DNA of 64,000 nucleotides from Vicinamibacterales bacterium (GCA_041394705.1 JAWKHS010000015.1:91933-155932), one strand, 5' to 3'; shown: positions 24,775 through 37,426, counted from the stretch's first letter. The notes: generated from the sequence alone by a model not told the origin. Program-made: numbers and translations.

Positions 24775-25770
24775 TCAGCGTGGCCGCCACGTTTGCAGCA
24801 GCCTGACGTAGTTGCCGCGCTCGAAGGCGGCCGGGTCCGGACACCGTCCGAGGCTCATGCTGCCCCGCATCTCGGTCATCGACGCGTACTCGCGCTCGGC
24901 CATCCACGCTTCCATCTCGCGGCGGACCGTGGCGAGATGCTCGGGGCCGTGGTGGAGCAGGGCCGAGACGACCTGCACGGCGTGCGCCCCCGCCATGACG
25001 GCCTTCACCGCGTCCAGGCCCGTGTGCACGCCGCCGGAGGCCGCCAGCGATCCGCGCAGCCGTCCTGAGAGGATCGCCAGCCACCGGAGGCGGAGCAGCA
25101 GCTCCGACGAGTCCGACAGCGTGAGGCGGGGCAGCACGTCGAGCTGCTCGACGTCGATGTCCGGCTGGTAGAAGCGGTTGAAGAGCACCAGGCCGTCGGC
25201 GCCCGCCGTATCGAGCCGGTGGGCCAGGTGCGCCACCGACGAGAAGAACGGCGAGAGCTTCACGGCTACCGGAATCGTCACGGCCGCCCGCACGAGCCGC
25301 AGCGCGTCGACCACGCGCTCTTCCACCGCCGTTCCGGCCATCTCCAGGTCCGTGGCCACCGCGTACACGTTGACCTCGAGCGCGTCGGCGCCCGCCTGCT
25401 GCATCGCGACGGCGTAGTCGGTCCACCCACGGCCGGTGACGCCGTTCAGGGACGCGATGACGGGCACGGCCACGGCGGCCTTGATGCGCCGGATCTGTTC
25501 CAGGTACTTGTCCGGGCCCAGGGCGTACTCGTCGGCTCGCGGGAAATACGAGACGGCCTCCGCGTGGCCTTCCGCGTGGGCGTCGAGGTGGCTCCACGTG
25601 GCCTCGCGTTCTGCCGCGATCTGCTCCTCGAAGAGCGAGTGCATCGTGATGGCGGCTGCGCCGGCGTCTTCCAGGCGCCGGACCACGTCCATGTGATCCA
25701 CGAGCGGGGAAGCCCCCGTGATGATCGGATGGGCCAGCCGGAGTCCGAGGTAGGTGGTCGTGAGATCCAT
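24775..25770 (-). CDS. Dihydroorotate dehydrogenase-like FMN protein
   Basis: A 331-residue TIM-barrel flavoprotein of the dihydroorotate-dehydrogenase-like group that is often encoded next to pyruvate:ferredoxin oxidoreductase. It begins L-T-T-T-Y-L-G-L-R-L, has V-x-V-K-L-S-P-F-F in the middle and A-S-G-G-V-H-T-G near the FMN phosphate site. The ATG at 25770 is preferred because GGAG lies five bases upstream; a GTG at 25788 overlapping the nifJ stop is the alternative. It lacks an obvious partner iron-sulfur domain. A role in pyrimidine synthesis is less likely than a redox role linked to the neighbouring oxidoreductase, but the reaction is unknown. Confidence 0.75.
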   Translation of the reverse strand: MDLTTTYLGLRLAHPIITGASPLVDHMDVVRRLEDAGAAAITMHSLFEEQIAAEREATWSHLDAHAEGHAEAVSYFPRADEYALGPDKYLEQIRRIKAAVAVPVIASLNGVTGRGWTDYAVAMQQAGADALEVNVYAVATDLEMAGTAVEERVVDALRLVRAAVTIPVAVKLSPFFSSVAHLAHRLDTAGADGLVLFNRFYQPDIDVEQLDVLPRLTLSDSSELLLRLRWLAILSGRLRGSLAASGGVHTGLDAVKAVMAGAHAVQVVSALLHHGPEHLATVRREMEAWMAEREYASMTEMRGSMSLGRCPDPAAFERGNYVRLLQTWRPR

Positions 25771-25784
25771 GACGGCTCCGTGCC

Positions 25785-29360
<3,576 letters not shown>

Positions 29361-29489
29361 GGCTGGGACGCTGCAACTCGCGGACCAGAGGCCGCGCCGG
29401 CGTCCCTGGCCGGGTGGCCGCCGGTTTCGGGCCGGGATGGGCCGGTCGCGAGGAGGATCCCGCGGGGATGTCCCCGCCCAGGCGGGCGC

Positions 29490-30422
29490 CTAGACGCGGG
29501 GGCCGTGGTCGGCGACGAGGGCGCCGCACAGAAGCGGCAGGTAGATGATGGTCGCGAAGAACAGGCGCCTGGCGGACGCCCGCGACCGCGTGGCGGCGAA
29601 CTCCACCGCCATCCAGAGCACGATGGCGCCCAGGACGAGGGCCGTGACCAGGTAGCGGGGCCCGGCCAGCCCCACGAGCGTCGGCAGCAGGCTGACGGGA
29701 ATCGTGGCCGCCGCGTAGAGGACGGCCTGCCGGCCGGTGCTGCGTCCGCTGGGCTCGACCACCGGCAGGAGCGGCATCCCGGCCTGGGCGTAGTCGTCGC
29801 GGTGGAGCCAGGCGATCGCCAGGAAGTGCGGCATCTGCCAGAAGAACACGATGCCGAAGAGCACCCAGCCCCCGATCGACAGCGAATCGGTGGCCGCCGC
29901 CCACCCGATGAGGGGCGGCAGGGCGCCGGGCACTGCTCCCACGATGGTCGAGAGCGACGTCCGGAGCTTGAGCGGCGTGTACCAGACGAGATAGCTGAGC
30001 AGCGTCACGAACGCCACGACGGCCGCCAGCGGGTTCGCGAAGAACCACAGCTCGGCCAGGCCCACGGCCGACAACGCGATGCCGAACCAGAACGCCGGCC
30101 GCGGCCGCAGGCGCTCGGCCGGCAGCGGGCGGCGCGCGGTGCGCCGCATCAGCCGGTCGGTGTCCTTCTCCCAGACCTGATTCAGGGCGGCGGACCCGCC
30201 AGCCACGAGGGTGGTGCCGATCACGGTGTGCAGCATCCGGGCGATCGGCCCGCCCTCGTCCCGTCCCAGGTAGTAGCCGACGAGCGTCGTGATGACGACG
30301 AGCAGGTTCAGCCGCGGCTTGGTGAGCTCGAGGTAGTCCGTCCAGGCCTTTCGCGTCTGGCCGGTGGGCGCCGCTGGCGGCAGGTCGTGGTCGGACACGG
30401 CTGGATGGGGAACGGCGGTCAC
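29490..30422 (-). CDS. ctaB: Protohaem IX farnesyltransferase (haem O synthase)
   Basis: A 310-residue UbiA-family membrane enzyme that farnesylates haem b to haem O for haem-copper oxidases. The prenyltransferase motif is N-Q-V-W-E-K-D-T-D-R-L-M-R-R-T with the following R-P-L, and the second loop carries Y-T-P-L-K-L-R-T. About nine helices can be read, ending H-G-P-R-V. The GTG at 30422 overlaps the stop of the upstream lipoprotein gene by four bases, which favours it by coupling; a GTG at 30398 would be eight residues shorter. Cytochrome oxidase subunit genes are not in the window. Confidence 0.92.
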   Translation of the reverse strand: MTAVPHPAVSDHDLPPAAPTGQTRKAWTDYLELTKPRLNLLVVITTLVGYYLGRDEGGPIARMLHTVIGTTLVAGGSAALNQVWEKDTDRLMRRTARRPLPAERLRPRPAFWFGIALSAVGLAELWFFANPLAAVVAFVTLLSYLVWYTPLKLRTSLSTIVGAVPGALPPLIGWAAATDSLSIGGWVLFGIVFFWQMPHFLAIAWLHRDDYAQAGMPLLPVVEPSGRSTGRQAVLYAAATIPVSLLPTLVGLAGPRYLVTALVLGAIVLWMAVEFAATRSRASARRLFFATIIYLPLLCGALVADHGPRV

Positions 30423-31213
30423 GGGGCCGGGACGTTGAGCGTCAGCGCGAGGGTCGCGGTGCCCTTGGGTTCGACCTCGACGGTGCCCGTCACGGTGCCG
30501 GCCGCTTCGTGCCACGCCTCCACGGTGTAGGTGCCGGCGGGCAGCCCCGGCAGCGAGAACTCGCCGCTGGGACCGGTCACGGCGAAGTACGGGTGGTTCA
30601 CCACGCCGATCCACGCCCGCATCCACGCGTGGACGTCGCACGCCATCGGCACCATCACCTCTTCGGCCGAGAACGTGTGTGTGTAGCGGACGCCCTGCAC
30701 CGGCTGGCCCTGGTTGAAGGGTGCGTTGACCGCCGGCTCCGAGCGCACGTTGTGCAGGAGCGGATCGGAGTTCAGCACCTGGAAGGGTTGCCCCACGCGG
30801 ACGCCCACCACGCGCGGCGTGTACCAGCAGTTCTGCTGATCGAGGACGACGGGCGCGTCGGGCACCGGGAAGCTGCGGCCTTCCAGGCCGGACTTCACGT
30901 AGACGAAGACGTTGGCCAGGGCGCCGTTGGCGCCGACCACGTACGTCTCGGTCTGGCGCATCGCTCCGGGGATCAGGGTGGCACACGTGCGATCGCCGTC
31001 GACGCGGACCATCCGCGCGGGCGGCGGCGTGCCCGCGAGCGTCACCGTGCCCCTGACCGTGCCGGTGGTGCCGGGGTCGATGGCCGCGGGCTCCTCACGG
31101 GCCGGGCGCGCGCCGTCGTTCGCCGATCCGCAGCCCCCGGCCGCGAGGGCCACGGCGGCGGCCGCAGCCCAGGCGCGAAGGACGGCGGCGCCTGGCACGA
31201 ACGCCGTCCTCAT
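30419..31213 (-). CDS. Lipoprotein with carboxypeptidase-regulatory/cupredoxin-like fold
   Basis: A 264-residue protein with a lipoprotein signal (A-A-G-G-C near residue 27). It resembles the periplasmic family annotated as carboxypeptidase-regulatory-like or plastocyanin-like: a cupredoxin-type strand region (about 60-190), then C-D-V-H-A-W-M-R-A-W-I followed by H-P-Y-F-A-V-T-G and a short beta domain with G-x-F-x-L-P-G-L-P-A-G-T-Y. The Cys-x-x-His-x-x-Met spacing could bind copper. It sits in an overlapping chain M23 peptidase - this gene - ctaB, so a part in oxidase or copper assembly is plausible but unproven. Confidence 0.65.
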   Translation of the reverse strand: MRTAFVPGAAVLRAWAAAAAVALAAGGCGSANDGARPAREEPAAIDPGTTGTVRGTVTLAGTPPPARMVRVDGDRTCATLIPGAMRQTETYVVGANGALANVFVYVKSGLEGRSFPVPDAPVVLDQQNCWYTPRVVGVRVGQPFQVLNSDPLLHNVRSEPAVNAPFNQGQPVQGVRYTHTFSAEEVMVPMACDVHAWMRAWIGVVNHPYFAVTGPSGEFSLPGLPAGTYTVEAWHEAAGTVTGTVEVEPKGTATLALTLNVPAP

Positions 31214-32613
31214 CACCGCGACGCGGGCGCCGGGGCGGTGCCGCCGGCCTCGCGAATCTTGCGGAACACGCGGTCTTCGAGCCAGTGGGCATCCCACCAC
31301 TCCACCGGGTTCACCTGCACGCCGCCCACGAGCATCGTGAAGTGGAGGTGATCGCCTCCGGCCAGGCCCGTCGTTCCGGATCGGCCGAGCGTCTGGCCCT
31401 TCGTCACGCTGTCGCCCTCCTTCACGTCCATCGTGGACATGTGGCCGTAGAGCGACTGGATGCCCATGCCGTGGTCGACGACCACGCAGTTCCCGTAGAT
31501 GCCGAGATAGCCGGCGTGCACGACCACGCCGCTGTTGGCGGCCGTGACCGGCGCCTGCCGGGTGGAGGCGAGATCGAAGCCCAGGTGCGTCTGCTGGTCG
31601 ATCTCCTTGCCGTTGTAGTAGTAGGTGCGGTGATCGGCGAACCGCGATTCCACCTGCGTGTTGCCCAGCTGCGCGAACGCCTCGGTGAAGCGCAGCTCGG
31701 GCGCCGTCTTCGACGCCAGCGCCGCGATCGTCTGGTTGTTCTCCTGGCGGAGGTCGCGGTTCACGGTCAGGAAGGCCTGGACGGGATCGTCGGGCTTGGC
31801 GCCGAGGGACGGCGTGTTGGCGAAGATCGGCGGCACCACGTTGGTCAGGAACGCGTCGTCGATGGGAATCCGCGAGCGCTGGAACACCTTCGTGAACGCC
31901 TGCCGGTCCATGTTGGCCACGGCTTCGTTGCCGGCCTCGTCGCGCGCGAACACGGTGACGGGCGTGTTCGCGTCGGCGTCGAACGGCAGCGCGAAGAAGG
32001 CCACCTGCAGCGCCGGATCGGTGAGGCCCACGCCGGCGCCGGGGAAGGCCCTGAAGCTCACGTCGCCCACCCGGACGCCCGCCGAGACGTCCGGCGGCGT
32101 CGCTCGGATGACGACGAACTCCGACCCGCCGAGATTGAGGAAGTGGTGCAGGGAGACGACCGCGACCCGCGGCGGTTCCAGCCGGACCTCCACGTCGCGC
32201 GTCACCGTCGTCACCGCCTCGCGCCAGCCGAAGAGCACCGGCCGGGCCGCCGTGACGGTGAGCGTGGCCTTCCCGGCCTGGAGATCAGGCTGCGACGCCT
32301 TGCCGAGCGGCCGGATCACCCAGAGCCGATCGGACGACTCCTGCTTCACGTCCCCCGAGGACCCGGAGGCGTCGTCCAGCGAGAAGACCGGCAGAATCCG
32401 GTCCCCCTGGCTGATCGCCGCCGTGAGCCGCGTCAGCTTGCCGGCGGGCGCGTCCACGTACAGCTCGAGCGAGCCTTTCTGGCCGACGAACCGCTCGGGG
32501 GTCTTGATCTCGATGGCCGGCCCGGCCTCCCGCCCCGCCAGCACCCAGGCCGCCCCGCCGATCCCCACGGCGAGGACGATCAGCGCCATCACGAGCCGTC
32601 GTAGCAACCGCAT
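31213..32613 (-). CDS. M23 family metallopeptidase, membrane anchored
   Basis: A 466-residue protein with an N-terminal membrane helix (about 8-26), a long beta-rich periplasmic part and a C-terminal LytM/M23 domain (about 330-450). The zinc site is complete: H343-x-x-x-D347 and H422-x-H424. M23 enzymes cut peptide cross-links in peptidoglycan, or act as activators when degenerate; this one looks active. The stop and the ATG of the lipoprotein gene share one base (TGATG), so they are translated together. It opens the minus-strand run that continues through ctaB toward nifJ. Confidence 0.88.
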   Translation of the reverse strand: MRLLRRLVMALIVLAVGIGGAAWVLAGREAGPAIEIKTPERFVGQKGSLELYVDAPAGKLTRLTAAISQGDRILPVFSLDDASGSSGDVKQESSDRLWVIRPLGKASQPDLQAGKATLTVTAARPVLFGWREAVTTVTRDVEVRLEPPRVAVVSLHHFLNLGGSEFVVIRATPPDVSAGVRVGDVSFRAFPGAGVGLTDPALQVAFFALPFDADANTPVTVFARDEAGNEAVANMDRQAFTKVFQRSRIPIDDAFLTNVVPPIFANTPSLGAKPDDPVQAFLTVNRDLRQENNQTIAALASKTAPELRFTEAFAQLGNTQVESRFADHRTYYYNGKEIDQQTHLGFDLASTRQAPVTAANSGVVVHAGYLGIYGNCVVVDHGMGIQSLYGHMSTMDVKEGDSVTKGQTLGRSGTTGLAGGDHLHFTMLVGGVQVNPVEWWDAHWLEDRVFRKIREAGGTAPAPASR

Positions 32614-32677
32614 CGGTCGATTCTAGCCCCGGTCGTCTGCGGCGCTCGCGCGGTTCGGAATGAACGCCGGCATCTGG

Positions 32678-32706
32678 TTGACAGGCTCACCGCTGCTGAG
32701 TACCTT
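32678..32706 (+). promoter_or_regulatory. Predicted promoter of tRNA-Glu
   Basis: A perfect TTGACA at 32678-32683 is followed after 17 bases by TACCTT at 32701-32706, which matches the -10 consensus at three of six positions. Transcription would begin near 32713, about 30 bases before the tRNA. This is the best -35 element noticed in the window. Confidence 0.6.
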
Positions 32707-32743
32707 TGAACGTTCCTGGCAGCACGACCCGGCTGCCGAATGT

Positions 32744-32818
32744 GCCGGTATCGTCTAGGGGTCAGGACACGTGGTTCTCAGCCACGGGACCGGGGTTCGA
32801 ATCCCCGTACCGGTACCA
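32744..32818 (+). tRNA. tRNA-Glu (anticodon CTC)
   Basis: A complete cloverleaf can be drawn. The acceptor stem GCCGGTA pairs with TACCGGT, with a terminal G-T pair. The D arm is GTC...GAC. The anticodon stem CGTGG/CCACG holds the loop TTCTCAG with anticodon CTC (codon GAG). The T arm is CGGGG-TTCGAAT-CCCCG. The 3' ACCA is encoded. Total length is 75 bases. Confidence 0.96.
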
Positions 32819-33084
32819 ACCTTCCTCTCGCTTCCCTGCAAGCCTTTAGCTGACCAGCGGCGCTTGACGCGACGCCCTCGGACGTTGCTTCGTGCTCCAG
32901 CCGCACCAGGATCTCGCGGTCCCGGCGAAAGGTCACTATCGTCCCCTGCCCCGGACTGCAGCCGACCGCACCCGCACGGGCGACATCCGGCGCTCGATCG
33001 CCGAACGCGATGCGAACGAGGACGCGTAACCTGCGGAGGATCGCGCCGGCCGCCGTCGCCCTCGTGAGCTGACCGCCCGCCCAT
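32819..33084. other. Gap between tRNA-Glu and the kinase gene
   Basis: No gene is called. A plus-strand frame from 32868 to 33029 ends with about 25 codons having almost only G or C in the third position (A-A-D-R-T-R-T-G-D-I-R-R-S up to TAA at 33029), which looks like the tail of a former gene. No product is recognised. Lying directly behind a tRNA, it might be the trace of an integrated element, but no attachment-site repeat was found. Confidence 0.3.
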
Positions 33085-35706
33085 TCAGCGCTGACGACTG
33101 CCCGGGTCCGGCAGGTCGATCATCACGACATCCGAGTTCGCGATCGTCCGGTCGAACACGATCGCCGTGCCGTCGGGCGTGAGGTCGAACGACCGGCCCG
33201 ACATCAGCGGTGTCGTGAACCGGAACGCCGTCAACTGCCGGGACACGCCAGTGGCCAGGTCGAGGCGGTGGAAGTCGAGCGTGTCCGACTGGTAGACGAT
33301 CGCCGCTCCGTCGGGCGTGAACCGCTGGCCGCCCGGCCGCACGTCGACGCGGGGCAGCGCCACCGGCGTGCCGTCCGGGCGCACGGCCCGCAACGTCGAG
33401 ACCCCGGTGACGATCGGCCCGTTGTAGACGATGAGGCCGCCGGCCGGCGACCACGCCGGATTCGTCGCCACGCCCTGGACGATCCGCACGACCGGACCGC
33501 CATCGTCAGGGACGATGAACAGCCCCGGAGCACCATCCATCGTGCCGCCGACGACGATGGCGCGCGCATCGGGCGACCAGCTCGGTCCCCCGTCCGGTGT
33601 CAGCGCGGGCACCAGCGTGCGCACGTCCGTGCCGTCCGCCGCCATCGTCGCCAGGCGGCTCCGACCCGCCAGGCTGATGACCACCGCCAGCCGTCGGCCG
33701 TCCCGCGTCACGGCCGGGCCGTCGAACACCGGACCATTGCTGCCCGGCCAGATTTCGGACGCCGCGCCATCCTGCGTGCGCCAGAGCCCTTGATCGGCAT
33801 CACCACGCGCCAGGTAGAAGAGCGTCCGGGGCCCGAGGCGTGGCGCATGCGCGTCTCCCGACGGGTTCGCGACGCGCTCGATGTCGCGCTCCTCCGCGAC
33901 GCGGTCGGTGATGGCCACGCGCGCCAGCCCGCTCGCCGGACGCGCGATCGTGGCCACGAGCCGGCGCCCGTCGCGACTCGCCGCCACCGAGCGGTATTGA
34001 TCGACGCCAGACGCCACGCGTCGCGACGACCGGGTCGGCACGTCGAGGGCCCAGAGCCAGGGCCCTGAACGGTCCGGGCCCGGGGCGACGTAGAGCAGCG
34101 TGCGTGCGTCGATGGGTGCCAGGAAGTGCACGGCCGTCTTCAGGGTGGTGAGGCGCTCCGCCCCGGTGCCGTCGGGACGCACGCGCCAGATGTCCATGTC
34201 GAACCCCTGACCCACGCTCGGCCCGTGGACGAAGTAGATCCAGCGTCCGTCCACCGCCCAGACGGGGTTGTGCGTGTGAACGTCTGGAACGCCACCTCCG
34301 AAGATCCGGTGGGCATCGGCGCCGTTGCGGTCCGCCACGAAAATTGCATCGCCCCCGGCCACCGAGAAGTACGCGAGGCGCCCGTCGACCGACCAGGCCG
34401 GCGCCAGACTCCCCTGCGACAGGATGGGCCGTGCCGCGCCTCCGGTGACCGGCGTGAGCGTCAGCCCCTGCGCCTCCTTCGTGGCCGCGGCTTCCGAGGC
34501 AATCTCCAGGCCGTCGGCGCTGAACGCAACGAGGCGCAGCACCATCCCGGGCGGCCGAAGCGTCGCGCGGCCCTCCGTCATGTTCCGCGGACGGCCTGCG
34601 CCGATTTGCGTGAGCCACAGATCCACCTGGCCGTCGCGATCGGACAGGAACGCGACGAACCGGCCGTCGGGAGAGATGGCGGCCTGCCCCTCCGCGCTCG
34701 GCCAGTCGGCAAGGCGCGTGTACGTGGCGTTGGAGAAGCGCGCCTCGATGGACGGGGACGGCGCACGCTGCGACAGGAGGCCCACGGCGGCAGCGACCGC
34801 GACACCACCGCCTCCGACGAGCAGCAGGCGCCGGCCAACGGGCGGCCGTGCCACGCGAGCTCCTGGCGGTGCAGCGTCGGCACTCTGCAGCAGCGCGAAG
34901 TCGAGGTCACGCGCCGACTGGAATCGGGCCGAGCGATCCTTCTCGACACAGCGCGCGACGACGGCGGCGACGGACGGCGGCACGGTGCGCGGCAGCGGTG
35001 GCGATGGTGCTCCATGCAGGACGGCGACGAGCGTGTCGGCCGGCGTCGACCTCTGGAACGCCGGGGCCCCCGAGAGCATCTCGTGCAGCACGGCGCCGAG
35101 GCTGAACAGATCGCTTCGCGCATCGACTGAGGCGCCGCGCGCCTGCTCCGGTGAGAGATACCCCGGACTTCCGATGACCGCATCCTGGGTCTCCGTGCCG
35201 GCGCCGGGGGGCGGCTCGGCGTCTGGCTGCAGGAGCTTCACGACGCCGAAGTCCAGGATCTTCACGCGGCCGTCGACGGTGACGAACAGGTTCTCGGGCT
35301 TGATGTCGCGATGCACGAGGCCGAGGTCGTGCGCGGCCGCCAGCCCCTGCGCCACCTGGCGCGCGTAGTCGATGGCCCGATCGAGCGCCAGGGCGCCGCC
35401 GGACAGGACGTCGCGGAGCGACGCGCCGCGGAGCAGCTCCGATACGATGAAGGCGCACCCGTCGTGCGTGCCGACGTCGTGGACGACGAGGACGCCGGGG
35501 TGATCGAGGCGCCCTGCGGCGCGCGCTTCCTGTTCGAACCGGCGTTGCCGTTCGGGATCCTCTGCGTGCCGGACGCTCAGTACCTTGACCGCGACTTCGC
35601 GGCCCAAGCGCGAATCGTAGGCGCGATAGACGTCGCCCTGCGCGCCTGCTCCGAGCCACGCGAGCACCTCGTAGGGGCCGACGAACGCACCAGGGGCGAG
35701 CGGCAT
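33085..35706 (-). CDS. Serine/threonine protein kinase with C-terminal TolB-like beta-propeller
   Basis: An 873-residue membrane kinase. The N-terminal Hanks-type domain (about 12-275) has the glycine loop L-G-A-G-A-Q-G-D-V-Y, V-A-V-K (K41), H-R-D-I-K-P-E-N (D134) and D-F-G (D152-G154), so it should be active. One membrane helix follows at about 292-312. Residues from about 325 to the end form repeated PD40/TolB-type blades with patterns such as F-S-P-D-G and W-S-P-D-A, which would lie outside the cytoplasm as a sensor. This layout is common in Acidobacteriota. The gene starts six bases after the wHTH-FHA regulator gene, a likely phospho-dependent partner. Confidence 0.92.
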   Translation of the reverse strand: MPLAPGAFVGPYEVLAWLGAGAQGDVYRAYDSRLGREVAVKVLSVRHAEDPERQRRFEQEARAAGRLDHPGVLVVHDVGTHDGCAFIVSELLRGASLRDVLSGGALALDRAIDYARQVAQGLAAAHDLGLVHRDIKPENLFVTVDGRVKILDFGVVKLLQPDAEPPPGAGTETQDAVIGSPGYLSPEQARGASVDARSDLFSLGAVLHEMLSGAPAFQRSTPADTLVAVLHGAPSPPLPRTVPPSVAAVVARCVEKDRSARFQSARDLDFALLQSADAAPPGARVARPPVGRRLLLVGGGGVAVAAAVGLLSQRAPSPSIEARFSNATYTRLADWPSAEGQAAISPDGRFVAFLSDRDGQVDLWLTQIGAGRPRNMTEGRATLRPPGMVLRLVAFSADGLEIASEAAATKEAQGLTLTPVTGGAARPILSQGSLAPAWSVDGRLAYFSVAGGDAIFVADRNGADAHRIFGGGVPDVHTHNPVWAVDGRWIYFVHGPSVGQGFDMDIWRVRPDGTGAERLTTLKTAVHFLAPIDARTLLYVAPGPDRSGPWLWALDVPTRSSRRVASGVDQYRSVAASRDGRRLVATIARPASGLARVAITDRVAEERDIERVANPSGDAHAPRLGPRTLFYLARGDADQGLWRTQDGAASEIWPGSNGPVFDGPAVTRDGRRLAVVISLAGRSRLATMAADGTDVRTLVPALTPDGGPSWSPDARAIVVGGTMDGAPGLFIVPDDGGPVVRIVQGVATNPAWSPAGGLIVYNGPIVTGVSTLRAVRPDGTPVALPRVDVRPGGQRFTPDGAAIVYQSDTLDFHRLDLATGVSRQLTAFRFTTPLMSGRSFDLTPDGTAIVFDRTIANSDVVMIDLPDPGSRQR

Positions 35707-35712
35707 CAGCGA

Positions 35713-36360
35713 TCAGGAGGCGACGTGGGTCCGCGTCGTCCCCGCCACCCCGCGGGCGCGATAGGTCATCACGACGGAGCCGATCGCGATGGTGTCCCCA
35801 TCGGCCAGCGGCGCCGGCGCGACGAGCCGAACGCCCTGTCGAAACGTGCCGTTCTTGCTGCCGGTGTCCTCGATGGTCGCGCCCGCCTTGTTGACCACGA
35901 CGCGGGCATGGCCGCGCGACACCGTGACGTGATCCAGCCGAATCGCGGCGCCTTCGTCGCGGCCCACCACGTGCGTGCCGGCGGTCAGCGGAATCCGCCG
36001 GTCGCTCCACTCGAACCAGCCGAGGACCGCCGACGCGTCGTCTGAGGCCGTCTGCTCTCGGACGGTCGCGCAGAACGCGTAGCCGGAGCCGTACGCCGTG
36101 CGCACGAACGCCGGGGCGCGTGCGTCATCGCCGAGGGCGGCGCGCACCTCGGCCACGAGATTCGAGAGATTGGCGTCGCTGACGTAGGTCTCCGGCCACA
36201 GGCGCGCCTGCAGGTCGCCCTTGGTCAGCACGCGCGGGCGGGTCGCCACCAGCGCCGCGAGCAGGTCGAACGCCTTCGGCGTCAGGTGGAGGACGTCCGA
36301 ACCGCGTGTGAGCTGGCGTGCGTCGGGATCCAGCACGAACGGCCCGAACAGGAACCGCAC
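35713..36360 (-). CDS. Winged-helix DNA-binding protein with C-terminal FHA domain
   Basis: A 215-residue fusion. Residues 1-100 form an OmpR-type winged helix (F-G-P-F-V-L-D near the start; L-T-P-K-A-F-D-L-L; Y-V-S-D-A-N-L-S-N-L-V-A-E-V-R; R-T-A-Y-G-S-G-Y). Residues 127-205 form an FHA domain with the phosphothreonine-binding set G-R (133-134), S-x-x-H (near 149-151) and N-G (170-171). FHA domains bind phosphothreonine peptides, so binding of this factor to DNA or partners may depend on the kinase encoded six bases downstream. There is no receiver domain. Target genes are unknown. Confidence 0.88.
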   Translation of the reverse strand: MRFLFGPFVLDPDARQLTRGSDVLHLTPKAFDLLAALVATRPRVLTKGDLQARLWPETYVSDANLSNLVAEVRAALGDDARAPAFVRTAYGSGYAFCATVREQTASDDASAVLGWFEWSDRRIPLTAGTHVVGRDEGAAIRLDHVTVSRGHARVVVNKAGATIEDTGSKNGTFRQGVRLVAPAPLADGDTIAIGSVVMTYRARGVAGTTRTHVAS

Positions 36361-36523
36361 GGCCAGTATCGTAGCCCAACGGCCGGGAGGGTCCGACGTC
36401 CCTTCCGCACTCGATCCTGGAACATTCCTGGAAGTCGCTTGGAGTGCCTCCGCGCCGGTCCGCTACGGTCGATGCATGCCGGCCCGCGGGCGTCGTCCGC
36501 CGTGGTCGGTCACGAGGTGCGAC

Positions 36524-37378
36524 ATGGACGTGCGCTGGCTTCCCGGGTTCCTGATGGTGACGTTGACGCTCACCGGCTGCGACGGGACGCGGCCGGCGAG
36601 CCCGGTCGGCCCGTCGGGGGAGCCGCCGATCGTGAGCCCCGCCCGCCCGTCGATCTCGGGCAGCGTGTACGACACGGCGTTCCGCCCGCTCCCGGACACC
36701 ACGATCGAGGCCATCGAGGGGCCGGGCGCGGGCGCATCGATGACGACGAGCACCGGACAATTCGTCCTGTTCGGCGTGTTCGATGCGACCACGCGCTTCC
36801 GCGCCTCGCATCCCGGCTACCGCAGCGAGACGATCACGCCGAGGGGCGATGGCACCAGGCTGAGCCTCTACTTCGTCCTGGAATCCGACGCCCCCCAACT
36901 CGACGCGGCCGGGCGCTTCCTGCTGCAGATGTCGGCGGATCCGACCTGCGTCGGCCTGCCCGACGTGGCGACCTCGCACACACTCCCCGTCGTCGTGACG
37001 CGTGACGCCTCGAAGCGGTGGCAGTACTTCGTCGACGCGCCCTCGGTCACGCTGCTGCACGGCTATGCCTGGGAGGGGTGGGCCATCGGCGTGGCCGGCG
37101 ACGTCATGTCGATCGGCGGCGGCAACCTGCACGGCGATCCCGGACTGATCGAGCAGGTGGGGCCCGACGCGTACCTCGGTTTCGATGGCTGGGCCGAGGG
37201 CACCGGCAGCGTCACCGGCGGTCCCCTGCTCGACACGGCCTTCCAGGGGCACATCGAATACTGCGGGCTGCCCGCGGACAGCCCGGTCCCGATCGTCGAC
37301 GGTCGGTACCAGTGTCCCGCTCAGGCTCGGGTGCGCTGTTACTCGACCAGCCACCACTTGACGCTGACCCGCCAGTGA
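36524..37378 (+). CDS. Putative lipoprotein with carboxypeptidase-regulatory-like domain, unknown function
   Basis: A 284-residue protein with a lipoprotein signal (T-L-T-G-C near residue 19) and a short beta domain at about 45-110 (I-S-G-S-V-Y-D-T, then G-Q-F-V-L-F-G-V, R-A-S-H-P-G-Y), the carboxypeptidase-regulatory pattern. The remaining 170 residues are not recognised; five cysteines after the lipobox might form disulfides. The ATG at 36524 is chosen because an AGG-rich site precedes it and the signal starts there. Bases around this start recur about 900 bases downstream in a decayed copy. The gene stands alone on the plus strand. Confidence 0.65.
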   Translation: MDVRWLPGFLMVTLTLTGCDGTRPASPVGPSGEPPIVSPARPSISGSVYDTAFRPLPDTTIEAIEGPGAGASMTTSTGQFVLFGVFDATTRFRASHPGYRSETITPRGDGTRLSLYFVLESDAPQLDAAGRFLLQMSADPTCVGLPDVATSHTLPVVVTRDASKRWQYFVDAPSVTLLHGYAWEGWAIGVAGDVMSIGGGNLHGDPGLIEQVGPDAYLGFDGWAEGTGSVTGGPLLDTAFQGHIEYCGLPADSPVPIVDGRYQCPAQARVRCYSTSHHLTLTRQ

Positions 37379-37426
37379 CGCCGGAACGGCGGCACCCACC
37401 CGGTGCCGTCGGCTCCGGGGTGCGAC

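Noticed and set aside
29462..29477. Hairpin GCGGGG/CCCCGC after ctaB as terminator
   Set aside because: Six-base stem with no T-tract on the minus strand; read-through into nifJ cannot be excluded.
32755..33084. Short frame across tRNA-Glu encoding G-T-G-I-R-T-P-V-P
   Set aside because: A well-known artefact of translating tRNA genes in the antisense direction.
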